From the NCBI GenBank assembly GCA_003141095.1, contig PLKM01000039.1, positions 17,347 through 81,346 on the forward strand: a stretch of DNA of 64,000 bases, read 5' to 3'. The notes below the pieces were generated by a model. It searched no databases, had not been told where the DNA came from, and saw only the letters and a program-made list of their open reading frames with translations. Within the stretch, counting starts at the first letter, position 1. Each line of letters opens with the position of its first letter. The translations under genes were made by a program, and so were the position numbers. Below, piece by piece: positions 1 through 7,064 of this stretch. This DNA is from Acidimicrobiaceae bacterium. Its GTDB lineage: Bacteria > Actinomycetota > Acidimicrobiia > Acidimicrobiales > RAAP-2.

Positions 1-701
1 GGCAGGTCGCCCGAGGGGGCGGGACGGGCGTCGAGCTTGGTGATGGCCTGGTGGGCGGCGCCGCGCGCGGCATCCTCGATCGCCTCCATGGTTAAGAGTT
101 CAAATCCTCTGGTTCCAGCAACGGGCCGGTAGCCAGTCTGCATTCCGACGTCCCCGCTCGCCACGCACGAAATATTGAAACGCGTGCGAACTTGGTGATC
201 GGAGGCGAACACGCCGTCGGAGTTCGCGACGACGAAGCGTCGACTGGAGTCACCCAACGCGACCTGCACTTGAGTGATCGACGAACCTTGCGACCTCGCG
301 ATGTCGTCGGCGTGATGAAGCAGTTCGATCTTCTTGGCCTTATCGACGTCGCCGGGCAACAGCGTGGCGTGCGTTGAGTAGTTCGTGAGGGGCCCGAGGG
401 CGATTTCCCGGACTCCCCCACCTCCCTCGCGCGCAACCGCCGCCGCCGCCTGGGCGGCGGCGACCAGGCCACTCTCCGAAAGGTCAGCGGTGTGCGCGAA
501 GCCCGTCGTTTCTCCGACGACCACGCGAATTCCCGCACCCCGATCGCGGCCAGAACTCAACTCTTCAATTCGACGTTGATCGAGCATCGCCGATGACGTA
601 GCGCGATCCTCGACGAAAACCTCCGCAAACTCTCCGCCGCGGCCGAGGGCCTGGCGGAGAACTCGCTGTAGAACATCTTGTTCAACCAAAGTGACAGACA
701 T
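1..701 (-). CDS. tldD: TldD-family metalloprotease, N-terminal part (cut by window edge)
   Basis: The minus strand is open from an ATG at 701 to the left edge without a stop, giving about 233 residues (start MSVTLVEQDVLQRVLRQALG). The pattern is the TldD/PmbA N-terminal domain: an early FAEVFVED segment, then RRIEELSSGRDRGAGIRVVV and TGFAHTADLSESGL, where family members carry a self-recognition sheet. TldD pairs with TldE/PmbA to form a cytosolic zinc protease that degrades unfolded or RiPP-like peptides. The HExxxH zinc site would lie beyond the edge, so activity cannot be judged here. No Shine-Dalgarno is seen; a TACGCT hexamer 7 nt upstream suggests a leaderless start. Family assignment is firm; TldD rather than PmbA is likely but not proved. 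Confidence 0.82.
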   Translation of the reverse strand, partial: MSVTLVEQDVLQRVLRQALGRGGEFAEVFVEDRATSSAMLDQRRIEELSSGRDRGAGIRVVVGETTGFAHTADLSESGLVAAAQAAAAVAREGGGGVREIALGPLTNYSTHATLLPGDVDKAKKIELLHHADDIARSQGSSITQVQVALGDSSRRFVVANSDGVFASDHQVRTRFNISCVASGDVGMQTGYRPVAGTRGFELLTMEAIEDAARGAAHQAITKLDARPAPSGDL

Positions 702-708
702 GCGAATC

Positions 709-714
709 AGCGTA
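709..714 (-). promoter_or_regulatory. Probable -10 element of a leaderless tldD promoter
   Basis: On the minus strand the hexamer TACGCT ends 7 nt before the tldD ATG. That puts the expected transcription start at or next to the A of the start codon. No good -35 element is visible, and no Shine-Dalgarno lies between. Inference by analogy with actinobacterial leaderless promoters. Confidence 0.4.
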
Positions 715-949
715 TCGCCATGGGCAAAATGCCCGTCCGACATTAGATCTCACGAACGCCCAGTGAGGCAGGACTCCGCTCGCGCGTCGCCGGTCGATAC
801 GTTCGCGTGAAAGTGTCCCGGGGGTGTAATTATTGACTTCTGGTGACATAAAGGAAGAGAGAATGAGTTGGATTTGATTTTCCACCATTGACGCATCAAG
901 CACACCCTTTACACGGAATCAAACGCCCCCGGGGGCCCAAGGAGCACGA

Positions 950-1753
950 ATGAGCGATAACACCGAGACCACTGCCTCAAATGATGGGAACGAGCGCCTC
1001 GAGGGACCGTGGGCTCGACGGCGCGCGATGCGACGGGGCGTCGCCGGCCTGCTGGTCCTTATCGTCGTGCTCGCGTTGGTTGGGGATATCCTCGCGGGTG
1101 TCGCGCTGGGTCGCCCCTCCTCAACGGCGTCGAAGTCAACGGTCACCGTCACTGGATCGGGTACGACCCGCGGAACGCCCGACACCGTGAGCTTTCAGAT
1201 TGGTGTCAGTACTGTCGCCAAGAGCGCCTCAGCGGCGCTCACCAATAACAACGCCCGAGTTGGTGCCCTCGAAGCGACCCTCATTAACCACGGCGTCACG
1301 AGGCGCAATATGCAGACCTCCGGGCTCGACATCTACGAAAACCGCGACAATAGCGGCAACGTCACGGGCTTCACGGCCGAAGACGACCTCAACGTGACCC
1401 TGCACCGGATAAGCAAGGCCGGCGGCGCCATTGACGCCGCCGCGAACGCCGCGGGTAACGGCGCCCAGTTGAATGGCCTCTCCTTCTCAATCTCCAACCA
1501 GTCAAAGTTTCTCGCCTCGGCGAGAACCGCCGCCATGCACAACGCGTACGTGGAGGCCTCCCAAATCGCCCGGGCCGGCAAAGCCACGCTCGGGAACATT
1601 GTTCGCGTGACCGATCAGGAGAACTCCTCCACCAGCCCCGTGACGTACGGCAACACACTCAATGCCCTGCCCACCGCGTCAGCGGTGCCAATTGAAGCGG
1701 GAAGCCAGTCAATCAGCGTGCAGGTGACGGTCATCTACGCGCTTAATGGCTAG
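950..1753 (+). CDS. SIMPL (DUF541) domain membrane-anchored protein
   Basis: 267 residues. A charged N-terminus with a run of arginines precedes one membrane helix at about 31-52 (VAGLLVLIVVLALVGDILAG), placing the rest outside the membrane. Residues from about 60 to the end match the SIMPL/DUF541 fold: VTVTGSGTTRGTPDTVSFQIGV opens the domain and the C-terminus ends in a SISVQVTVIYAL strand. SIMPL proteins have no settled biochemical role; some signal in immune pathways, bacterial ones are periplasmic or secreted. The ATG is preceded by a strong AAGGAG, which fixes the start. The gene stands alone, divergent from tldD, and ends in a strong hairpin. Confidence 0.85.
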   Translation: MSDNTETTASNDGNERLEGPWARRRAMRRGVAGLLVLIVVLALVGDILAGVALGRPSSTASKSTVTVTGSGTTRGTPDTVSFQIGVSTVAKSASAALTNNNARVGALEATLINHGVTRRNMQTSGLDIYENRDNSGNVTGFTAEDDLNVTLHRISKAGGAIDAAANAAGNGAQLNGLSFSISNQSKFLASARTAAMHNAYVEASQIARAGKATLGNIVRVTDQENSSTSPVTYGNTLNALPTASAVPIEAGSQSISVQVTVIYALNG

Positions 1754-1756
1754 CGG

Positions 1757-1810
1757 CGCCGGACAACCGGGCTCGAGGCACTGTTCGTCCACGAGCCCGG
1801 TTGCCCGGCG
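1757..1810 (+). terminator. Long hairpin downstream of the SIMPL gene
   Basis: Arms 1757-1775 and 1792-1810 are inverted repeats of 19 nt with one mismatch, enclosing a 16-nt loop. It starts 3 nt after the SIMPL stop codon. There is no T-run on the plus strand, so it may terminate poorly or act as an mRNA 3' stabiliser. Confidence 0.6.
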
Positions 1811-1865
1811 TTGGCCACAGCTGAGATCCCCAAAGGTTTCCAAGGGGCTCACCAAGGCTCGGAAC

Positions 1866-1871
1866 TAGGCT
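1866..1871 (+). promoter_or_regulatory. Probable -10 element of a leaderless dxs promoter
   Basis: TAGGCT lies 6 nt upstream of the dxs GTG start codon, the spacing expected when transcription begins at the start codon itself. The same hexamer is placed 7 nt before sufC. No -35 box is evident. Confidence 0.4.
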
Positions 1872-1877
1872 AGGACG

Positions 1878-3803
1878 GTGATTCTGCCGTCAATTGAAAC
1901 CCCCGACGATCTTCAAGGGCTCTCCTACAAGGAGCTGAATCAACTCAGCGGCGAGATTCGCGACTTCATTATTTCCACGGTCAAGACAACGGGCGGCCAT
2001 CTCGGCTCAAACCTGGGCGTGGTGGAGTTGACCATTGCCCTACACCGGGTCTTTGAGTCGCCCAAGGACATCCTGCTCTGGGACACCGGTCACCAGTCGT
2101 ACGTTCACAAGCTTCTCACGGGCCGTCGGTACGGCTTTAAGGGCCTGCGCCAGCGCGGGGGGCTGTCCGGCTACCCCAACCGCTCTGAGAGCGAGCACGA
2201 CTGGATTGAGTCCTCTCACGCCTCGACGGCGCTTTCGTACGCGCACGGACTCTCAGTGGCCCTCCAGCAGCGCAAGGAGTTGAAGGGCCACGGCGGCAAC
2301 CGTTGCGTCGTCGCCATCGTCGGCGACGGCTCGCTCACCGGAGGAATGGCCTACGAGGCCCTCAACAACCTTGGTGTCTCCAATCAGCGCGTCGTCATCG
2401 TCCTCAACGACAACGGTCGCAGCTACGCGCCGACAATTTCGAAGCTCTCGCATTCGCTCACGACGCTGCGGCTCAACAAGACCTACCTCACGCTTCGTGA
2501 GCGACTGCGCCGTCTGGTGCCGCGACTGCCCCGCGTGGGCAAGGCCGCCTACCTGGGCATCGACGGCTTCACGTCGGTGGTGCGCGAAATGGTCACTCCC
2601 CACACCTTCTTCGAGAACCTGGGCGTGCGCTACATCGGGCCCGTTGACGGGCACAACATCGAATCGCTCGAAACGGTACTGAAGAACGCGGCCGAGTGGG
2701 ACGGACCCATTGTCGTGCACGTGCTGACCGAAAAGGGCCGGGGCTACGAACCGGCGACCAAAGACGACCTGAGAATGCACGACTACAAGCTGCCCCCTCG
2801 CCTCAACGAGGAAGAGGTTCCGCGCCAGTCGTTCACGCAGGCCTTCTCGAACGCCCTCGTCGCGCTCGCGAGTGCCGACGAGCGCATCGTCGCGATCACC
2901 GCCGCCATGGCCGGACCGACCGGGCTGCTGAACTTTCAAGAGCAGTTCCCCACGCGGTTCTTCGATGTCGGCATCGCCGAGCAGCATGCCGTGACCGCCG
3001 CCGCGGGCATGGCCATGGGCGGAATGAAGCCGGTGGTTGCCATCTACTCGACGTTCTTCTCGCGGGCCTTCGACCAAGCGCACCTGGACGTTGGGCTGCT
3101 CAACCTGCCGGTCGTCTTCGTCTTCGACCGCGCCGGCATCACCGGTGACGACGGTCCGAGCCACCACGGCATCTTGGACATGGCCCTCTGTCTCGCCATC
3201 CCGAACATGACGATCTTCGCCCCCTCGAGCGGCGAAGAAGTTCCCGAGATGCTGGCGACCGCGCTTTCGATGTCAACGCCGACGGCCTTGCGGTTTCCTA
3301 AAACCCTCCCCCAGCCGTTCGACGGAAAGATCGGCGAGGGTCTGAAGGCTCGCCAGGTCGTGCGGGGCGATGGCTCGCTGTGCGTGCTCGCCGTGGGAAA
3401 AATGGCGGCGAGCAGCTACCAGGCGCTGAACATCTTGGGCGACGATGCCGCGAAGGTGACGCTTTACGACGTGCGGGTGCTGGCTCCCGATTCCTCGATG
3501 ATCGACGACGCCCTGTCCCACGAGCGGATCATCACCGTCGAGGACGGAACCCGCCACGGCGGAGCCGGTACCTTGATGGTGTCAGCCATTAGAAATCGCG
3601 CCCAGGAACTCGGCCGTCCGTTCCCCTCCACTCGAATTCTCGGCGTTCCCCGTGCCTTCCTTGAGCATCACCGGCCCGACGCGCTGCTCGCCGAGATCGG
3701 GCTCGATCCCGAGGGACTGGCCGCGGCATTCGTCCGGCTCTTGAACGACCAGGCGGAGTTCCCCCGCGTGCTGCCCGAAGCCCCCCGACCACACTTCTTC
3801 TAA
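1878..3803 (+). CDS. dxs: 1-deoxy-D-xylulose-5-phosphate synthase
   Basis: 641 residues, full length for the family. It condenses pyruvate and glyceraldehyde 3-phosphate to DXP, the first step of the MEP isoprenoid pathway, and DXP also feeds thiamine and pyridoxal synthesis. Visible motifs are GGHLGSNLG at 39-47, the ThDP-binding GDGSLTGGMAYEALNN from 149 with its partner Asn in VLNDNGRSY, and the central DRAGITGDDGPSHHG loop. All three transketolase-like regions are present. The start is GTG with no clear Shine-Dalgarno, and a TAGGCT hexamer sits 6 nt upstream. msrB follows in the same direction after 38 nt but seems to have its own start signal. Confidence 0.96.
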   Translation: MILPSIETPDDLQGLSYKELNQLSGEIRDFIISTVKTTGGHLGSNLGVVELTIALHRVFESPKDILLWDTGHQSYVHKLLTGRRYGFKGLRQRGGLSGYPNRSESEHDWIESSHASTALSYAHGLSVALQQRKELKGHGGNRCVVAIVGDGSLTGGMAYEALNNLGVSNQRVVIVLNDNGRSYAPTISKLSHSLTTLRLNKTYLTLRERLRRLVPRLPRVGKAAYLGIDGFTSVVREMVTPHTFFENLGVRYIGPVDGHNIESLETVLKNAAEWDGPIVVHVLTEKGRGYEPATKDDLRMHDYKLPPRLNEEEVPRQSFTQAFSNALVALASADERIVAITAAMAGPTGLLNFQEQFPTRFFDVGIAEQHAVTAAAGMAMGGMKPVVAIYSTFFSRAFDQAHLDVGLLNLPVVFVFDRAGITGDDGPSHHGILDMALCLAIPNMTIFAPSSGEEVPEMLATALSMSTPTALRFPKTLPQPFDGKIGEGLKARQVVRGDGSLCVLAVGKMAASSYQALNILGDDAAKVTLYDVRVLAPDSSMIDDALSHERIITVEDGTRHGGAGTLMVSAIRNRAQELGRPFPSTRILGVPRAFLEHHRPDALLAEIGLDPEGLAAAFVRLLNDQAEFPRVLPEAPRPHFF

Positions 3804-3829
3804 TCGGGCAAGCGACCGGCGCAGCCCGG

Positions 3830-3835
3830 TACATT
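3830..3835 (+). promoter_or_regulatory. Probable -10 element of a leaderless msrB promoter
   Basis: TACATT is followed by exactly 6 nt and then the msrB ATG. There is no purine-rich ribosome binding site in that gap. This resembles a leaderless TAnnnT promoter; not proven. Confidence 0.35.
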
Positions 3836-3841
3836 GACTCC

Positions 3842-4240
3842 ATGAGTTACGACATCGAAAAGACCGACGAGGAGTGGCACTCCGAACTGCCGCCCGAACG
3901 CTACGCCGTGCTGCGCGAGGCGGCGACCGAAGCCCCGTTCACCGGTTCGCTGCTGCACGTCGACGGTGATGGTGTCTTCACCTGTGGGGGTTGCGGGCAG
4001 CACCTCTTTACGAGCGCCCAGAAATTCGACTCGGGATGCGGCTGGCCCAGTTTTGACGCGTGCGAGCCGGGTACCATCGTCGAACGCTCCGATCGCTCGC
4101 TGCTTCGCGAACGAACCGAAATCCTCTGTTCCAAGTGTGGCGGTCACTTGGGCCACGTCTTCAATGACGGACCTACCCCCACGGGACTCCGTTACTGCGT
4201 GAACTCGCTCGCAATCGACTTCGACGCTTCGAACGATTAG
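3842..4240 (+). CDS. msrB: Peptide methionine (R)-S-oxide reductase MsrB
   Basis: 132 residues, a stand-alone MsrB. It reduces the R-epimer of methionine sulfoxide in proteins, a cytosolic oxidative-damage repair function, usually with thioredoxin as reductant. Two CxxC pairs (C48/C51 and C96/C99) form the structural zinc site. SGCGWPSF at about 64-71 and the RYCVNSLAIDF motif with catalytic Cys119 complete the active site. Its stop codon overlaps the ftsX stop on the other strand by four bases (TTAG), so the two transcripts must run through each other's 3' ends. Confidence 0.96.
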   Translation: MSYDIEKTDEEWHSELPPERYAVLREAATEAPFTGSLLHVDGDGVFTCGGCGQHLFTSAQKFDSGCGWPSFDACEPGTIVERSDRSLLRERTEILCSKCGGHLGHVFNDGPTPTGLRYCVNSLAIDFDASND

Positions 4241-5091
4241 ACGTCAAGGAATCGACGGATGGCAATCGCTGATCCGACCGAGCCAATCACGACACCGACT
4301 ATCAGCACGACCGCGTTGGTGCCGAGCAGGGCACTGGTGTTCAATTGGAACTCATTGTGCAGCGGATACCAGGTGTGCAGCGCCGTCACCGCCAGTATGG
4401 CGACAACCGAGCCGAGCAGGCCCTGGATGAATCCTTCGGTGATGTAGGGGATCCGAATAAACCAATTCGTCGCTCCCACCAGTTTCATCACCGAAACCTC
4501 ACGTCGGCGAGAAAAGATGGCCATGCGAATGGTGTTCAAGATCAGCACGGTCGCCGAGAGCAGTAGCACGCCCGCCAAAGCCAGGAAGACAATCTGAATG
4601 ATTCGGATGGCGTGGTTCATCTCACGAATCTGCTGCTCGGGTGCGGTGACGCTGTAGACCCCGGGCTGGTGCTCGAAGGTTGATTGCACTACGAACGCGT
4701 TCGCCGGCACCGTGGGCACGCAGCGAAACGAGGAGGGCATTTGGGCAACGCTCAGTACCGACGACTCCGACTGGGGCAAGAGCTTCACCGCCTCCTTGTA
4801 GTCCTGGGCCTGGGTGTAGAACACGCAGCTCTTGACGATCGGCAGGTCGGCGAGTTGGCCCTTCACATTGGCGATCTCAGTCGGTGACGCCGCTGGTTCC
4901 ATCCAGACCGTCACGCGGGTCCCCTGCTGCCACTGCGCCGACGCCTGGGCGGCGCTCTGCTTCAAGAGCAGGGCCGACCCCACGAGCGAGAGAGAGACCG
5001 CCACGGTCAAGACCGCAGCGATCGTCATCATTCGGTTTCGCCAGAGGTTGCCCAGCGTTTCCTTGATCGCGTAGCGGAAGTACACACGCAT
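4237..5091 (-). CDS. ftsX: Cell division protein FtsX
   Basis: 284 residues with the FtsX layout: a cytoplasmic N-terminus (RYAIKETLGNLWRNRMM), a first membrane helix at about 22-44, an extracytoplasmic loop to about 165, then three helices near 170-190, 218-240 and 255-277. FtsEX is an ABC-type complex that activates septal peptidoglycan hydrolases. The loop holds two cysteines (SCVFYTQ and FRCVP) that could form a disulfide; this is a visible feature, not a proven bond. The start codon shares one base with the ftsE stop (TAATG), so translation is coupled. The 3' end overlaps msrB by four bases. Confidence 0.94.
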   Translation of the reverse strand: MRVYFRYAIKETLGNLWRNRMMTIAAVLTVAVSLSLVGSALLLKQSAAQASAQWQQGTRVTVWMEPAASPTEIANVKGQLADLPIVKSCVFYTQAQDYKEAVKLLPQSESSVLSVAQMPSSFRCVPTVPANAFVVQSTFEHQPGVYSVTAPEQQIREMNHAIRIIQIVFLALAGVLLLSATVLILNTIRMAIFSRRREVSVMKLVGATNWFIRIPYITEGFIQGLLGSVVAILAVTALHTWYPLHNEFQLNTSALLGTNAVVLIVGVVIGSVGSAIAIRRFLDV

Positions 5092-5789
5092 TACAGAACA
5101 GCCCCTTCGTCAATGCCGTAGACGCCGCGTACCTGGTCGCGAATCATCTCGCCCCGGTCGAGCTCGATAACCCGGCGACGCATCCGGTCGACGAGCGCCT
5201 TGTCGTGCGTCGCCATCACCACCGTTGTTCCGGTGCGATTGATGCGTTCGAGCAGCGCCATGATCGACTCAGAGTTGGCCGGGTCGAGATTTCCCGTCGG
5301 TTCGTCCGCCAGCAGAATGAGCGGGCGATTCACGAAGGCCCGAGCCACCGCCACCCGCTGTTGCTCGCCGCCGGACAGCTCGCCGGGAAGGTCGCGCGAC
5401 TTGTCGGTGAGGCCCACGAGCTCGAGTATCTGGGGCACCTGGCTCTCCACCGTCGAACGGGGTCGGCCGATCACCTCGAGGGCGAACGCGACGTTCTCAA
5501 AGACCGTCTTGTTGGGCAGTAAGCGGAAGTCCTGGAAGACGCAGCCGATGTTGCGCCGCAGATAGGGCACGCGCCATTTGGGCAAGTCGCCTATGTCGCG
5601 TCCCGCCTCAAGGATTCGACCCTGATCGGGAAGCTCCTCGCGAAGCAGGAGGCGCAGGAACGTCGTCTTACCCGATCCCGATGCCCCCACGAGAAAAACG
5701 AACTCGCCCTTTTCGATATCGAGCGAGATGTCCTTCAGCGCGGACGTGCCGTTCTTGTAGGTCTTGGAGACATTTTCGAAGCGGATCAC
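5091..5789 (-). CDS. ftsE: Cell division ATP-binding protein FtsE
   Basis: 232 residues, the ABC ATPase of FtsEX. Walker [10 protein letters not shown] at about 36-44, signature [14 protein letters not shown] near 138 and Walker [15 protein letters not shown] are intact. The first residues [14 protein letters not shown] are typical. The start is GTG behind a strong AAGGGGGTG. Upstream, a good -10-like TAGAAT lies at 5852-5857 on the minus strand without a matching -35. ftsX follows with a one-base overlap. The C-terminal extension [15 protein letters not shown] is short. Confidence 0.95.
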   Translation of the reverse strand: MIRFENVSKTYKNGTSALKDISLDIEKGEFVFLVGASGSGKTTFLRLLLREELPDQGRILEAGRDIGDLPKWRVPYLRRNIGCVFQDFRLLPNKTVFENVAFALEVIGRPRSTVESQVPQILELVGLTDKSRDLPGELSGGEQQRVAVARAFVNRPLILLADEPTGNLDPANSESIMALLERINRTGTTVVMATHDKALVDRMRRRVIELDRGEMIRDQVRGVYGIDEGAVL

Positions 5790-5918
5790 GGCATCACCCC
5801 CTTCGGGTTGGCTGGTAGTAGTGCCTCAGCACTGGAATTTGCGTACAACTCATTCTAGTTTGGCCGCCGCAAACTCTGGTGCCACGAAACACGCCCGTTG
5901 CTGGGCCCCCAGAAGTTC

Positions 5919-7064
5919 TTAGGAACGCGAGCGCTGGCGACGCAGTTCGGCCTCCATGAACCCATCGAGGTCACCGTCGAGCACGGCTTCCACGTTTCCC
6001 GTCTCAAAGTCGGTCCGGTGATCCTTCACCAGCTGATACGGAGCCTGAACGTAACTGCGAATCTGCGAGCCCCAGGCGTTCTCGCCACGATTACCGCTCA
6101 GCGCGTCCATCTCGGACTGCCGTTCAGCGCGAGCGCGTTCGGCCAGCTTCGCCTCAAGAATCTGCATCGCTCGAGCCCGATTCTGATGCTGACTGCGCTC
6201 GTTTTGACAACTCACCACGGTGTTGGTGGGAATGTGCGTGATTCGAATCGCCGAGTCGGTCTTGTTGACGTGCTGCCCCCCCGCCCCCGAGGAACGGTAG
6301 GTGTCGATTCGCAGATCCTTTTCGTCGATCTCGACTTCGCCGGCGTCATCGTTGAGCAGCGGCGTGACGTCCAGACTCGCGAAGCTCGTCTGGCGACGGG
6401 CCTGGGAGTCGAACGGGCTGATGCGAACGAGTCGGTGCACGCCGCGCTCGGCGCACAACCAGCCGTAGGCGAAACGGCCCTTCACAATGAACGTCGCCGA
6501 CAACAGGCCGGCTTCTTGGCCCTCGGTCGCTTCATCGATCTCGACGCCGAAGCCGCGCCGCTCGGCCCAGCGCGAGTACATGCGCAGCAGCATCTCGGTC
6601 CAGCCCTGGGCGTCGGTTCCCCCGGCGCCCGCGTGAAGCTCGACGATCGCGTCGTTCTCGTCGTAGGGCCCGCTGAAGAGGCTCTGCGTCTCGAGTGCCG
6701 CAATCTTGTGCTCCAGGTCCGAGACCGTCGACGACAACTCTTCGAGCAGCGACCAGTCCGCGTCGCCCGCGCTGAGCGACTCTCGCGAGAACTCCGTCAA
6801 CACCACGCAGTCGTCGATGGCACTGCGAAGACCGTCGAAGAGGTCCAGTTCGTTGGTCAGTCGTCCGAGCTCCGTCGTCACCTCGCGCGCGTGATCCTGA
6901 TCGTTCCAGAGATTCGGATCGGCGGCCTCGTCGTTCAGCACGGCGTGGCGCGACCGGCTCGCGTCAATCTTCAAGTAGTCGCGCGCGGCGCTCCACCGAG
7001 TTTCCAGCTCTTCGATGGCGCTCTGCGCTTCACGAAGGGCGTTTTCCGCCTTAGGGTCGGCCAT
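5919..7064 (-). CDS. prfB: Peptide chain release factor 2
   Basis: 381 residues from the chosen ATG. RF2 reads UAA and UGA stop codons: the SPF tripeptide at 206-208 (RLVRISPFDS) marks RF2 rather than RF1, and GGQ at 252-254 (SSGAGGQHVNKTDSA) is the peptidyl-hydrolysis motif. There is no programmed-frameshift UGA near codon 25; the frame is continuous. The chosen start at 7064 begins MADPKAENALREAQ and overlaps the secA 3' end by 14 nt. An in-frame ATG at 7118 would add 18 residues that lie entirely over the SecA zinc tail and look unlike RF2, so I reject it. Likely cotranscribed with secA. Confidence 0.94.
   Translation of the reverse strand: MADPKAENALREAQSAIEELETRWSAARDYLKIDASRSRHAVLNDEAADPNLWNDQDHAREVTTELGRLTNELDLFDGLRSAIDDCVVLTEFSRESLSAGDADWSLLEELSSTVSDLEHKIAALETQSLFSGPYDENDAIVELHAGAGGTDAQGWTEMLLRMYSRWAERRGFGVEIDEATEGQEAGLLSATFIVKGRFAYGWLCAERGVHRLVRISPFDSQARRQTSFASLDVTPLLNDDAGEVEIDEKDLRIDTYRSSGAGGQHVNKTDSAIRITHIPTNTVVSCQNERSQHQNRARAMQILEAKLAERARAERQSEMDALSGNRGENAWGSQIRSYVQAPYQLVKDHRTDFETGNVEAVLDGDLDGFMEAELRRQRSRS

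Noticed and set aside
96..109. T-loop-like GTTCAAATC near the left edge
   Set aside because: Lies in tldD; no cloverleaf can be folded around it.
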